Assembly (NCBI RefSeq): GCF_000970755.1
Contig: NZ_KQ034007.1
Location: 572,240-636,239 of the forward strand
Source: Lactobacillus kimbladii
GTDB taxonomy: Bacteria > Bacillota > Bacilli > Lactobacillales > Lactobacillaceae
Direction: 5' to 3'
DNA length: 64,000 nucleotides
Shown piece after piece: positions 1 to 8,510 of the stretch (position 1 is its first letter; each line of letters begins with the position of its first letter). The notes under the pieces were generated by a model, which was not told the origin of the DNA, did no database searches, and saw only the letters and a list, made by a program, of their open reading frames with translations. The position numbers were made by a program, and so were the translations under genes.

Positions 1-393
1 AAATTGCTTCTCGCCACAGACTTGGCTGCGCGTGGTTTAGACATTGCTGGTGTAACATATGTGGTAAACTACGACATCCCTAGTGAAGTTAACACCTACA
101 TGCATCGTGCTGGAAGAACTGGTAGAATGGGTGCCAAGGGATTTGTGGTAACTTTAGGTGATGATCATGATCTGCGCGATCTTAAAAAGCTGCTTGAACA
201 TAGTGTTAAAATTGAACGGGTATATTTTGCCGGATTTCATTTGACTACTAAAATGCCGCGCAAAAAGGAAAGTAGGAAACAGGACGCAGCTGAAGAAAAA
301 AAGGTTAGTGGATCAAGCAAAAAACATAAAAAGCATAAGAATAAAAACAAGGGCTATCATCCCCATTACTTGAAGAGAAAGGAGCAAAAATGA
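1..393 (+). CDS. DEAD-box RNA helicase, C-terminal end (partial)
   Basis: This is the 3' end of a gene that begins before the window; the reading frame is open from base 1. The 130 visible residues hold the end of helicase domain 2: motif V ([11 protein letters not shown]) and motif VI ([10 protein letters not shown]), which bind RNA and the ATP gamma-phosphate in DEAD-box ATPases that unwind RNA duplexes. A short strongly basic tail rich in Lys, with repeated KKHKK-like runs, follows; such tails add non-specific RNA binding in CshA/CshB-type helicases. The stop overlaps the start of the EIIC gene (ATGA), so the two are probably translationally coupled. The subfamily cannot be fixed without the N-terminal part. 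Confidence 0.9.
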   Translation, partial: KLLLATDLAARGLDIAGVTYVVNYDIPSEVNTYMHRAGRTGRMGAKGFVVTLGDDHDLRDLKKLLEHSVKIERVYFAGFHLTTKMPRKKESRKQDAAEEKKVSGSSKKHKKHKNKNKGYHPHYLKRKEQK

Positions 394-1718
394 GTCGATT
401 AGTTACTTGGCTTGAAGACTATATTTTGCCTTTAGCTAACAAGATAGGGCAAACTCACTGGCTTGTGGCTCTAAGGGATGCATTTGTTTCCGTGATGCCG
501 ATTACTATTGCCGGTTCCCTTGCTGTATTGGTCAAAAGCCTGATTGCTGCAGCCAAGACCGAATTGGGCTGGCACACTTTTGCTTGGGCAATGCAGCCTC
601 TTTCTTTAGTCTGCAACGTTGTCTGGCGTGGTACTTTTGCTTTATTTGCCCTCTTTTTGTCAATGTCTCTAGGCTATCATTTGGCTAAAAGCATGGAAGT
701 TGATCCTGTTGCTGGAGCAATTGTTTCTTTATCATCTTTAGCCATGAGCATCGCCAATTTAACTAAGCTTAAAGTTAACGGCAAAATCATCTCTATTCAC
801 AAAGCTTTTAATATTTCACAATTTTCAACCACTGGCATTTTTACTGCGATTTTATTCGGCTCAATCGGTGTTACTATCTTTGCCCTTTGTTTTAGGGCGA
901 GAATCAAGCTTCATCTTTCTGCCAATTTGCCTTATGCTGAACAAATGGCTTTTGATTCACTCATTCCCGCAATTATTGCGATATTTTGCGTTGGTATGAT
1001 TAATTTTGTCTTTCAGACAATCACGGGCACTTTTTTTGGCAACTGGCTGCTCAATTCGATTCAAACACCTTTAGTAAAATTAGGTCAAGGCTTCGGCATG
1101 GTAATGCTTGTGACCTTATTAGTCCAAATTTTCAGCTTTTTTGGTTTTAATGGTTTAAGTGTCTGGGCTCCAATTTTAGATTCAATTTGGTTAACTGCCC
1201 AGAATGTTAATGTCACAGCTGCTCGTGCAGGAAAAGAGGCACCTTTCATTTGGGTTCGCGGATCGTTTGACGCATTTGCCTGGTTCGGAGGAGCAGGGGG
1301 AACATTGATGTTGATTGTAGCCATACTGCTGTTTTCAAAACGTAGTGACTATCGGACAATTGCTAAAGTTGCACTAGCTCCCGGAATTTTTAATATCAAT
1401 GAACCGATTATTTTTGGCTTGCCTGTAGTTCTTAATCCGGTTTATTTTATTCCATTTGTTGTTGCTCCTTTAGTCAATGTGGCCTTTTCATACGGCGTCA
1501 GCATGATGAATTTAGTTAATCCTGTCCAAGTAGCAGTTCCTGCCGTTGTGCCACCAATCATCGGACCATTTTTAGCTTGCAATTATGATTGGCGTGCTAT
1601 CGTATTGTCAATTGTCAACATGCTCATTGCTTTAGCCATCTGGACACCCTTTGTTTTTGCAGCAGATAAAATTGCTGATTCTAACGCGCCACAACCATAT
1701 TTTACTCGTCAATATTAG
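390..1718 (+). CDS. PTS transporter subunit EIIC, lactose/cellobiose type
   Basis: A 442-residue integral membrane protein with about ten hydrophobic segments, the usual length for the EIIC permease of the lactose/cellobiose PTS family. The motif [14 protein letters not shown] near residues 339-352 is the family signature for the sugar-binding loop; an N-terminal amphipathic stretch precedes the first membrane segment. EIIC carries the sugar across the membrane while EIIB phosphorylates it. No EIIA or EIIB gene is adjacent, so it must work with subunits encoded elsewhere. The true substrate (cellobiose or another beta-glucoside) cannot be read from sequence. It overlaps the helicase gene by 4 bases. 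Confidence 0.9.
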   Translation: MSRLVTWLEDYILPLANKIGQTHWLVALRDAFVSVMPITIAGSLAVLVKSLIAAAKTELGWHTFAWAMQPLSLVCNVVWRGTFALFALFLSMSLGYHLAKSMEVDPVAGAIVSLSSLAMSIANLTKLKVNGKIISIHKAFNISQFSTTGIFTAILFGSIGVTIFALCFRARIKLHLSANLPYAEQMAFDSLIPAIIAIFCVGMINFVFQTITGTFFGNWLLNSIQTPLVKLGQGFGMVMLVTLLVQIFSFFGFNGLSVWAPILDSIWLTAQNVNVTAARAGKEAPFIWVRGSFDAFAWFGGAGGTLMLIVAILLFSKRSDYRTIAKVALAPGIFNINEPIIFGLPVVLNPVYFIPFVVAPLVNVAFSYGVSMMNLVNPVQVAVPAVVPPIIGPFLACNYDWRAIVLSIVNMLIALAIWTPFVFAADKIADSNAPQPYFTRQY

Positions 1719-1771
1719 TTACTAAAAAAATTGGCTTTTATCACTCAAATTTGGTAAAGTTAATCTATTGC

Positions 1772-1844
1772 GACCCTGTAGTTTATCTGGATAGAACAAT
1801 GGTCTCCTAAACCGTAGAGGTGAGTTCGAATCTCACCGGGGTCA
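1772..1844 (+). tRNA. tRNA-Arg (anticodon CCT)
   Basis: A full cloverleaf can be folded: acceptor stem GACCCTG/CGGGGTC, D arm GTTT/GAAC, anticodon stem ATGGT/ACCGT with loop CTCCTAA, T arm GTGAG-TTCGAAT-CTCAC, discriminator A. The anticodon is CCT at 1806-1808, reading AGG. The 3' CCA is not encoded. A possible promoter, TTGGCT (1731-1736) and TAAAGT (1755-1760), lies just upstream. A decayed integrase gene starts about 90 bases downstream, so the 3' half of this tRNA is the likely integration site of the old element. Confidence 0.95.
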
Positions 1845-1929
1845 TTAATTTAAACCTGTAAATCCTGATTTATCAATACTTAATATTAAATATATGAGTC
1901 AAAGTATGCTAAATGTAATTTTTGTGGTT

Positions 1930-2660
1930 TTATCCTTCATATCTAATATTTGAGCCAATATATTTTTGATGAATAGTATGTATTTTATCTATCATGTAAG
2001 AGCACGTATTCATAGTGATATTTATATTTGAATGTGCAAGTCTTTTACTGATTTCATGCCAATCTACCTAATGGGATAATAGGTAGCTAAATATATTACA
2101 AGACAATGTCTTAAGTCATGGAAGTGAAAATTTCCTTTGTAGTTAATACCTGCTTTTTCATTCTGATTTTTAGAGCATGCTTAATAGCATTGTTATTTGT
2201 TAGCTTTAATTATTACTTTCAAAAAATATAAACTTGCAAGCGCTTTATTTTAAGTTGTTAATGATTTTAATCAATTATTTTGAATACAGATTGTTTATTT
2301 AGAACCGACATTTTTTCGAATGCTTTGACCTTCTGTGAAATATATTCTTATGTTTTTTGCATTATTTTTTACTTTTTCGGTCAATATAAGACCAATGAAA
2401 AGCCATAAATTAATATCAAAACATACCAGCACAAAATGTAGTTAAATGTATGTATGATATTGTGTAAAAATGATTTAGCAAACTTTTGGTAACTTCAATG
2501 AATTTTTGTGTTTCTGCAAGGGATAAGTATTCAACATGATGTGTTTTCTTATCGTTCTACACTGTATTGATTTACTTAGTAAAATTTTATGCCACAATTC
2601 CCTTCATGGTGTATATCGGAAATACATGCCTTGATGTAACCTTGCAGCTTCTTGACTATT
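1930..2660 (-). pseudogene. decayed phage/ICE tyrosine integrase
   Basis: Reading the minus strand in three shifting frames recovers pieces of a tyrosine recombinase in the correct order: KLQGYIKACISDIHHEG (2600-2650, SAM-like core-binding domain), HVEYLSLAETQKFIEV (2491-2538, start of the catalytic domain), AFHWSYID (2380-2403), FHFHDLRHC (the HxxR box, within 2103-2156) and DWHEISKRLAHSNI followed by TMNTCSYM (1993-2064). In an active enzyme the last motif would read TxxxYxH; here the nucleophile codon (2002-2004) is Cys and the following His is Tyr. Several frameshifts and internal stops are present, so the gene is dead. Its 3' end points at the tRNA-Arg, the usual layout for an integrated phage or island. 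A weaker N-terminal trace continues to about 2860. Confidence 0.85.
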
Positions 2661-3065
2661 ATTTTGGAATGATTATTGCAATAATAATTGATTAATTCTT
2701 GACAATCATTACCATAAATTAATATTATTATTATACTTTGATCAAAATATTCTCTTAAAAAACTCGTTTGTCTCGTTTGTTTTATATATCATTTTTCTTT
2801 GCATTTGTTACTTGGTTGTAGCCATTCTCGAAAAAATCAACAAATACGGTATTTTAATTGACAAGTTTATTATAATTCTTTAAGTTTGGTTTTTTATTTC
2901 CTATTTTTTAGTCTTGGCTTAAGGTAGATTCTACCTTAATTTGCTTTTTCTTCAGTAGCTGAAATCACTGTTAGTAACGTACAGGAAAATTTTACTGTTC
3001 AAGTTTTGCCATACTAGTATATAGTCATTTTAAAAGTTTTTCCATTATGCTAAAATGAAGTAAGT
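2661..3065. other. A+T-rich gap upstream of the decayed integrase
   Basis: About 400 bases with no intact gene. Weak traces of an integrase N terminus may run to about 2860 on the minus strand. A 10-base inverted repeat sits at 2919-2939. Nothing else is recognisable. Confidence 0.6.
2919..2939. repeat. perfect 10-bp palindrome, possible operator
   Basis: TTAAGGTAGA and TCTACCTTAA are perfect inverted copies separated by one T. It lies upstream of the decayed integrase as read on the minus strand. Short palindromes of this kind bind phage-type repressors, but no repressor gene survives here; the role is inferred. Confidence 0.5.
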
Positions 3066-3098
3066 TAAAGTGTACTATACGCTATATAGTACACTTTA
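3066..3098. repeat. perfect 14-bp inverted repeat, 5-nt loop
   Basis: TAAAGTGTACTATA (3066-3079) and its exact reverse complement (3085-3098) flank CGCTA. There is no T tract on either side, so an operator or a transcript-end structure are both possible. It is followed four bases later by a second hairpin. Confidence 0.6.
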
Positions 3099-3102
3099 GA
3101 TT

Positions 3103-3147
3103 AATCCTTAAAGAATAAAGTTTGATAACAGAAGTTCTTTAAGGATT
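3103..3147 (+). terminator. 13-bp hairpin followed by T-rich run
   Basis: AATCCTTAAAGAA (3103-3115) pairs perfectly with TTCTTTAAGGATT (3135-3147) across a 19-base loop, and TTTATTG follows. The shape resembles a weak terminator insulating the gene at 3214; an mRNA leader structure is the alternative. Confidence 0.5.
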
Positions 3148-3151
3148 TTTA

Positions 3152-3181
3152 TTGAATAAATAGTTTTATGACCTGTATAAT
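3152..3181 (+). promoter_or_regulatory. candidate sigma-A promoter of the gene at 3214
   Basis: TTGAAT (3152-3157) and a consensus TATAAT (3176-3181) are separated by 18 bases. The start codon lies 32 bases downstream of the -10 box, preceded by AGTAGGGA. Confidence 0.6.
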
Positions 3182-3213
3182 TAAGTGAAAAATTTACTAA
3201 GTAGGGAATCATT

Positions 3214-4017
3214 ATGAATAGAAAAATCATAGAGCATATTATTTGGTCATTTTTAGTCATAGCATTTTATACTATACTTATTTTTGTTTCTTGTAAAAGT
3301 TCCGATAGCATATACGAAAAGATAGCCTACATTGCACCATTGCTGGGGACTGCATTTGCTTATGCATATAACAATTTTAATCTGATTTTTATTACATGTA
3401 GAAAGACATTAGCATATGTATTAAACGATACAGTATCAGTTAGTAATGCTTATAAGATCTTTTTAAAATCTGATTTTTCTTTAGAGAAAATAAAAGAAGA
3501 ATTTGAAGATAAATGTAATGAGAAATTAGACATAGAAAAAGTTATAAACAATCTGCCAGATCAGCTGACAATTGAAACAAATTCTAAAGGAATTATTTCT
3601 AATGTAGATATTAAGTGTATGGATGATACGGAAAATTATTTAGAATTAGTTTTAAATGTCAAAGCTTCTACTTCATATAGAGATTCTAAAAAAGCTACAA
3701 ATCTATTTCTTGATCTAGTAAATATTGTAGATAATTTGACCCCAAAGCTTTATGATATCAAAAAGAAAGAAGGTTTAAATATAAGTAATCCATTGTATAC
3801 ATCAACAATACAACTGGAAAAATACAATCCTTTTTACAGATATGTGGTTAAATATACTTGGTTAAGAAAAGATACTAATTTTAAGGAGTTAGATATAGAA
3901 AAAAATGATAATACAAAAATAAAAATAACAAACCATAAAATGAAAATTACTACAAATAATATTAGTGACCTACAATCAATTTTGAAAGATTATATTTCTA
4001 TTTCCACAATTGGATAG
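3214..4017 (+). CDS. unrecognised membrane-anchored protein
   Basis: A 267-residue protein that I do not recognise. Two hydrophobic segments (about residues 9-27 and 36-60) form an N-terminal membrane hairpin, followed by about 200 mostly polar residues rich in Lys, Asp, Asn and Ile, presumably cytoplasmic. It has a good ribosome binding site and a consensus promoter, is intact, and is very A+T-rich like the island around it. It ends convergently with the next gene, overlapping it by 20 bases. Isolated pairs of this form in decayed elements are often superinfection-exclusion or defence genes, but no motif here shows that. Confidence 0.7.
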   Translation: MNRKIIEHIIWSFLVIAFYTILIFVSCKSSDSIYEKIAYIAPLLGTAFAYAYNNFNLIFITCRKTLAYVLNDTVSVSNAYKIFLKSDFSLEKIKEEFEDKCNEKLDIEKVINNLPDQLTIETNSKGIISNVDIKCMDDTENYLELVLNVKASTSYRDSKKATNLFLDLVNIVDNLTPKLYDIKKKEGLNISNPLYTSTIQLEKYNPFYRYVVKYTWLRKDTNFKELDIEKNDNTKIKITNHKMKITTNNISDLQSILKDYISISTIG

Positions 4018-4678
4018 CTTGTAAAATCTCAACAGCTAATTCTAAATAAGGATAATCTTTATCTAGTTTATCCATAGGTTTACTATACATAACTAATGCT
4101 CCCTTTTTTGAAAATCCAATTGTTCTACTAATGCCCGAAACATCTATTTTTGCCATAAGATAGGTTGCTCTATTTTTATCTATAGCCTCTACAGCTTCGT
4201 CATTTTGTTCAACACCAGTTCCAAAAAAATGTTTTGAAGTTACAGTATCATCATCTACATTAAAATAAAGACCTCTAGCTGATTTTTCATATGTTTTAAT
4301 TTTATCAAATGGAAACTTGATTGGATTAGAAATATCTACTTCCTCTGAATAAGTGCTTTTAAGTGACTTTATAAATCCTCTACAAATTGAGCTTGGTGCA
4401 AATACAAAAAATAGATTTTTTTCTTTACAATAAAAAGCTTTAAAGCTATTGGTATGCTGATATTCACTCACTGGAATAAATTCATCATTGACTGAAACTA
4501 ATATATCTTCTTTTACAATAAAGTTATAGGTGCAAGAATATTCTTTGAATGTATTTTTTGAAATAGTTAAAGTATTCTCACTAGGTGATATAGTTCCAAC
4601 GGGCTCTTTGTCTTTAATAAGTGATACTGAATCGTTAATATCTAACTTATTTACTTTATATAATGTTAATGATTTCAT
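3998..4678 (-). CDS. unrecognised cytoplasmic protein
   Basis: A 226-residue protein with no membrane segment or signal peptide and no motif I recognise. It starts with ATG after AGGAGC. The middle holds a stretch with Cys and aromatic residues (near KAFYCKEKNLFFVFAP), and the C-terminal third (RATYLMAKIDVSGISRTIGF onward) looks like a compact mixed alpha/beta domain. It converges on the membrane protein gene and their 3' ends overlap by 20 bases, so antisense effects between the two mRNAs are possible. Intact within a region where neighbours are decayed, which suggests recent arrival or selection. Confidence 0.7.
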   Translation of the reverse strand: MKSLTLYKVNKLDINDSVSLIKDKEPVGTISPSENTLTISKNTFKEYSCTYNFIVKEDILVSVNDEFIPVSEYQHTNSFKAFYCKEKNLFFVFAPSSICRGFIKSLKSTYSEEVDISNPIKFPFDKIKTYEKSARGLYFNVDDDTVTSKHFFGTGVEQNDEAVEAIDKNRATYLMAKIDVSGISRTIGFSKKGALVMYSKPMDKLDKDYPYLELAVEILQAIQLWK

Positions 4679-4996
4679 TTTTGCTCCTAAAATTGTGTTA
4701 AAAAAATTAAAGAGAAAATTTATCGAATATTACTTTTCACTCTATTAAAAGTGAGTTCTCTAGACAGGCTAATAATAAATTTTTAGTTTAAAAATTCTGT
4801 TTTTGCCTTTGAGTGATAGTACCATTATATGTCATTTGCTTGTGTTTTCGTATTTCTATAGATTGATTATTTGTCTATGGTGATTAAGGTTTCAAGTCAC
4901 TAAGTACTTAAAGTATAAATTTTTAAATTGAATAAGAACTGTTATTATAAAATTGCCCGTTTTACTTTTAGAAGTTATAAATTTATTTTTAAAAAA

Positions 4997-5226
4997 CACC
5001 TCAGTTAGATAAATTTATAAACTAGGATGATCAAAGTATTCCTTCATTTTTCCACCAGTTGTACTAGCAATAACTGCACCAACTCTTGGACGAGTCAAAT
5101 ATGAAGATTATTTTCATTATGTCCTTTTTCACTAATGCGATATGATGAAATTTTATAAGCATTAATGGATTTACCAAACTCAAATAAAGTTTTTTAAAGG
5201 GATAACATGAATAGCGAACTGAGGTG
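4997..5226. repeat. 10-bp inverted repeat arms flanking a fragment
   Basis: CACCTCAGTT (4997-5006, preceded by six A) and AACTGAGGTG (5217-5226, followed by C and a T tract) are exact inverted copies about 210 bases apart. They could be the split halves of an old terminator or the ends of a small degenerate element. No target-site duplication was found. Confidence 0.4.
5015..5190 (-). pseudogene. fragment of an unidentified gene, frameshifted
   Basis: On the minus strand, EFGKSINAYKISSYRISEKG is followed after one frameshift by TRPRVGAVIASTTGGKMKEY, ending with a stop at 5015-5017. The flow of residues looks like real coding sequence, but there is no start codon and I cannot name the family. 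Confidence 0.4.
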
Positions 5227-6060
5227 CTTTTTTAATCTACTAATTTCTGCTTTCTTCCTTTTTTCTCTTTGAAGATGCATTTTGAAAAATTTATTTCTAG
5301 AAACCAAATCATGGGCTTTAATGTTGTTATACTTAGGTTTAAAGTTAAAGGAGCATTGATTTCAATTTTAACTTTTATACGATTATGATCAGTTGCTTTG
5401 GAATAATATCCGCCTCTAACATTTTAGCCACGTTTGTAGTTGGAAACTATATTGTGTTTTTAGCCATATAATTCACTTTTCCCTGGCCTGACTAATTATA
5501 CCATATATTGTATTTTGCAGCAACTTACACACAATATGATGTGGAAAGTAATACAGATAGAATTAAATTAAATAGAAAAAACTGGTTGACAAAGACATTG
5601 AAGTTAGCCCTTAGAGTTGAACATTAACAATAATTCATTTTTGCTAAAGCAGTATTCTAATATTCAATAGGGTTTTATACTTTTACCGTATGCTTGATTT
5701 TAGATGGAACCTCGATGACTTAACTTCATTAAAAGAATTATAAGTAGGCTGAAAGGACTAATCCTGATTGAATACCGGAAGTCAGTATTCAGTTTGAAAT
5801 TATTAAACTTTCTTATTTTTTGTGCTTTTTTGTATGTTAACCGTTATTAAAGCTTCTAGAGGTTTATAAAATTATGACTTATGACTTTTAAACTGTTTTA
5901 CAGGATCTTTAAAACGGATATCGAAGTCATATGATACATCAGTAATTATTTTTATAGTGTAACTTTGAGTTCAGTTGTTAACTGAGCTATCAAAGTGATT
6001 TTTTAGGTTATCAATAACAATTGGCTAGTAGATTACTTAGAAAATTTAGATTTTTTAAAA

Positions 6061-6501
6061 ATGAATCCACACAAAATGTCTTTACCCGAAGTTTTAGCTA
6101 ATTTTCGGGCTCGTAATGTAACTTTTGAATTAAAAGATGGTACTAAAAGAACAATTTTTGTTAATGAAATTGAGGACGAAGATGATGACCAGCCTGAAAT
6201 GATTTTTATGGCTGATGATCCAAAAGATGATGTTTTTATCTCTCAAGTGGTTGATGCAGTTCCAGGCAGTGCCAATTTTTCTTTGGCTATACATCAAATG
6301 ACATACTTTGAATTAAAATTTGTCCTAAAAGGTCAAAAAGCTGAATTTAAACTTAAAGATGGTGCAATTAAAACTTTTATTGTAACGAATGTTTTAATCA
6401 AAAATGCAGCAAAGCCAAACTACACATTTGTTGGTAACAAAAAAGAAGATAGTATTGATAGTTCAGATATATTAAGGGTAAAAATAATTGCAGACAAATA
6501 A
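6061..6501 (+). CDS. hypothetical protein with internally duplicated domain
   Basis: A 146-residue acidic protein of unknown function. Two halves resemble each other: VTFELKDGTKRTIFVNEI near residue 20 and AEFKLKDGAIKTFIVTNV near residue 98, each followed by an acidic stretch and a hydrophobic strand. This suggests tandem copies of a small beta-rich domain of about 60 residues. No Shine-Dalgarno sequence precedes the ATG; the frame stays open back to 6007 without another plausible start, so the gene may be truncated at its 5' end or use a weak start. A hairpin follows the stop. Confidence 0.55.
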   Translation: MNPHKMSLPEVLANFRARNVTFELKDGTKRTIFVNEIEDEDDDQPEMIFMADDPKDDVFISQVVDAVPGSANFSLAIHQMTYFELKFVLKGQKAEFKLKDGAIKTFIVTNVLIKNAAKPNYTFVGNKKEDSIDSSDILRVKIIADK

Positions 6502-6503
6502 AA

Positions 6504-6530
6504 GTCTGATTACCAAGAAGATAATCAGAC
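6504..6530. terminator. hairpin after the duplicated-domain gene
   Basis: GTCTGATTA and TAATCAGAC form a perfect 9-bp stem with a 9-base loop just after the stop codon. There is no clear T tract, so termination would be weak. Confidence 0.45.
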
Positions 6531-6668
6531 CAGAATTTGAAAGATTTGTTATTTATGTGAATATGAATAAAATAAAGTTTGTATTTTAGTTTGAGAAATA
6601 TAGATTAATTAAAATGTTAGAATAGATAAAATATATGAAAATAGTAGTAATAACAATGTATCGATATA

Positions 6669-6905
6669 TTAGCCTGCGGCTTTGGGACTGTCATGACCAT
6701 ACGAATTTTTAAGATTTATACGACCATTTCTTTTTTGACTAATTAGTTCGGTCTTTTCCTTTTGTGCCAACCTCTTTGCGTATTCCAAAGCATCAGGCTT
6801 ACGGTCAAAAGTTTTAGAGATTTTGTCGCTACCAGCAATTTTAACAGCCCATTTATCGCCGTGAGTAGTGACCCAAACGTTTTTAGTTACTTCTGCTTTA
6901 CCCAT
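6669..6905 (-). CDS. DUF2188 domain protein
   Basis: A 78-residue protein that matches the DUF2188 pattern: a start like NVWVTTHGDKWAVKIAGSDK, a helix KPDALEYAKRLAQKEKTEL, then a strand and the ending GRINLKNSYGHD. The family is small, widespread in bacteria and uncharacterised. The ATG follows AGGTG at a normal distance. It stands alone near the right edge of the decayed island; homologues are frequent near mobile elements, but this one could also be ordinary chromosome. Confidence 0.8.
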   Translation of the reverse strand: MGKAEVTKNVWVTTHGDKWAVKIAGSDKISKTFDRKPDALEYAKRLAQKEKTELISQKRNGRINLKNSYGHDSPKAAG

Positions 6906-7028
6906 AATTTATTCACCTCTTTTCAAAATCATTATACAGCGAATAAATATATAAAGTGAAAGAATAAACACTTTTATAAAGTAATTATTTGTGCAGTTAC
7001 TGATCTAGTGCATTTGCTGACTATATTT

Positions 7029-7217
7029 TTAATATAAAGGCGATTCTAAAATACGAATAACTAAGAAGATAATTAATATAAATAAAATTACTGCTATTAC
7101 CAGTAAAATTTTTCTGCATTTGACTGTCTTTCTTCTATCAAAACTAAAGACAAAACAAAAAGCTGCTAGAACTATTAACAGTCCTGTAATTAGTAATATT
7201 TTAAATCCACGATACAT
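7029..7217 (-). CDS. small membrane protein
   Basis: A 62-residue protein with two hydrophobic segments (about residues 5-24 and 35-56) separated by a short basic loop, RRKTVKCRK. The start is preceded by GGTGAAG. Function unknown. It runs divergently from the 2-epimerase gene and marks the last gene of the A+T-rich stretch. Confidence 0.5.
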   Translation of the reverse strand: MYRGFKILLITGLLIVLAAFCFVFSFDRRKTVKCRKILLVIAVILFILIIFLVIRILESPLY

Positions 7218-7314
7218 TTCTTCACCAACTTTTGTTATTCAATAGTTATTAAACCATAATTTACTTGTTTTTTTGCAGCTAATTTACTAATATATTAATA
7301 AAATGGAGGAAATT

Positions 7315-8457
7315 ATGAGCAAAATTAGGGTAATGACTGTTTTTGGTACCAGACCGGAAGCGATAAAGATGTCTCCTTTGGTACAGAGATTAAAAAAAGA
7401 TAATCGATTTGAAGAAGTTACGGTGGTTACAGCGCAACATCGGGAAATGCTGGATCAAGTTCTTAATATTTTTAAAATCAAGCCGGAGTATGACTTTAAT
7501 ATCATGAAGAAAAACCAAACTTTAGAGGGTGTCACAGCCAAAGTATTGGTTAACATGACAAAAGTTATAAGAGAAGTTAAGCCAGACATTGTTTTGGTGC
7601 ATGGAGATACAACTACCAGCTTTGCTGCTGGTTTGGCCAGCTTTTATCTTCAATGCCCACTCGGTCACGTTGAAGCAGGCCTTAGAACCTGGAATAAGTA
7701 TTCACCTTTTCCTGAAGAAATGAACAGGCAAATGACTGATGATTTAACTGATCTTTATTTTGCACCAACTGCGGTTAGCAAGCAAAACTTGCTTAAAGAA
7801 AACCACAATTCTGATAATATTTTTATCACTGGTAATACAGCTATTGATGCCTTGGAAGAAACTGTTCAAAGTGATTACCACCATGAGGTTTTAGATCTGA
7901 TTAAACCCGGAAGCAAGATAATACTTGTGACCATGCACAGGCGGGAAAATCAGGGAGAACCTATGAGACGGGTTTTTAAGGTGATGAAGCAGGTCGTAGA
8001 CAACCATGATGATGTTGAAATTATTTATCCTGTGCATTTATCACCAAGTGTGCAAAAAGTTGCTCACGAAATTTTAGGTAATGACTCGCGAATTCATTTG
8101 ATTGCCCCTTTAGATGTGGTTGATTTTCATAACTTAGCCAAATTAAGCTACTTCATCATGACAGATTCTGGAGGAGTTCAAGAAGAAGCTCCTGCTTTAA
8201 ACAAGCCAGTCCTAGTTTTAAGAGATACTACAGAGAGGCCAGAAGGTGTTAAAGCTGGTACACTCAAATTAGTGGGAACACAAGTTGATAATGTTAGAAA
8301 CGCAATGTTGGAGTTACTTGATAATAAGAAGGTATATGAACAAATGGCTAACGCCAAGAATCCTTATGGTGATGGTCATGCATCAGAACGAATAATGGAT
8401 GATATTGCTTACTATTTTGCTCAAAATAAGGGTGAAAAACCAGCTGATTTTAAATGA
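7315..8457 (+). CDS. mnaA: UDP-N-acetylglucosamine 2-epimerase
   Basis: A 380-residue non-hydrolysing epimerase that interconverts UDP-GlcNAc and UDP-ManNAc in the cytoplasm. Signatures: GTRPEAIKM near the N terminus, HVEAGLRT around residue 118, and SGGVQEEA around residue 287, all lining the UDP-sugar site. I start at the ATG at 7315 because GGAGGAA lies 5 bases upstream; an earlier ATG at 7303 overlaps that site. In Gram-positive bacteria UDP-ManNAc is needed for the teichoic-acid linkage unit, which fits the TagO-type transferase at 58241. A terminator follows. Confidence 0.95.
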   Translation: MSKIRVMTVFGTRPEAIKMSPLVQRLKKDNRFEEVTVVTAQHREMLDQVLNIFKIKPEYDFNIMKKNQTLEGVTAKVLVNMTKVIREVKPDIVLVHGDTTTSFAAGLASFYLQCPLGHVEAGLRTWNKYSPFPEEMNRQMTDDLTDLYFAPTAVSKQNLLKENHNSDNIFITGNTAIDALEETVQSDYHHEVLDLIKPGSKIILVTMHRRENQGEPMRRVFKVMKQVVDNHDDVEIIYPVHLSPSVQKVAHEILGNDSRIHLIAPLDVVDFHNLAKLSYFIMTDSGGVQEEAPALNKPVLVLRDTTERPEGVKAGTLKLVGTQVDNVRNAMLELLDNKKVYEQMANAKNPYGDGHASERIMDDIAYYFAQNKGEKPADFK

Positions 8458-8479
8458 ATAGTCTAAATTTTGTCATACA

Positions 8480-8510
8480 AAAAGCCAAGAAAAATTTTCT
8501 TGGCTTTTAT
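8480..8510. terminator. bidirectional terminator, mnaA / GtrA-like gene
   Basis: AAAGCCAAGAAAA (8481-8493) pairs with TTTTCTTGGCTTT (8495-8507); A and T runs flank the stem on both strands and it sits between convergent genes. Confidence 0.85.

Larger units (their letters stand above)
4679..6060. other. 1.4-kb gene rubble, no intact gene
   Basis: No open frame longer than a short fragment is convincing. Broken coding traces appear on the minus strand at 5015-5200 and about 5250-5480 (one frame reads RGGYYSKATDHNRIKVKIEI), with stops and frameshifts. Ten-base inverted repeats stand at 4997-5006 and 5217-5226. Base composition is extremely A+T-rich. The stretch is best read as remains of a mobile element. 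Confidence 0.6.

Noticed and set aside
2231-2250. cre-like sequence TGCAAGCGCTT in the integrase remnant
   Set aside because: The last two fixed positions (CA) are missing and no intact gene lies downstream.
4530-4748. Open frame opposite the start of the unrecognised soluble protein gene
   Set aside because: It lies antisense to a well-supported gene, lacks a ribosome binding site and has no recognisable features.
6762-6959. 65-codon plus-strand frame over the DUF2188 gene
   Set aside because: It is antisense to the DUF2188 gene and lacks a ribosome binding site.
1845-7300. Second copy of the tRNA-Arg 3' end as right attachment site
   Set aside because: I looked for the T-arm and acceptor sequence through the island and found none, so the right border cannot be defined.
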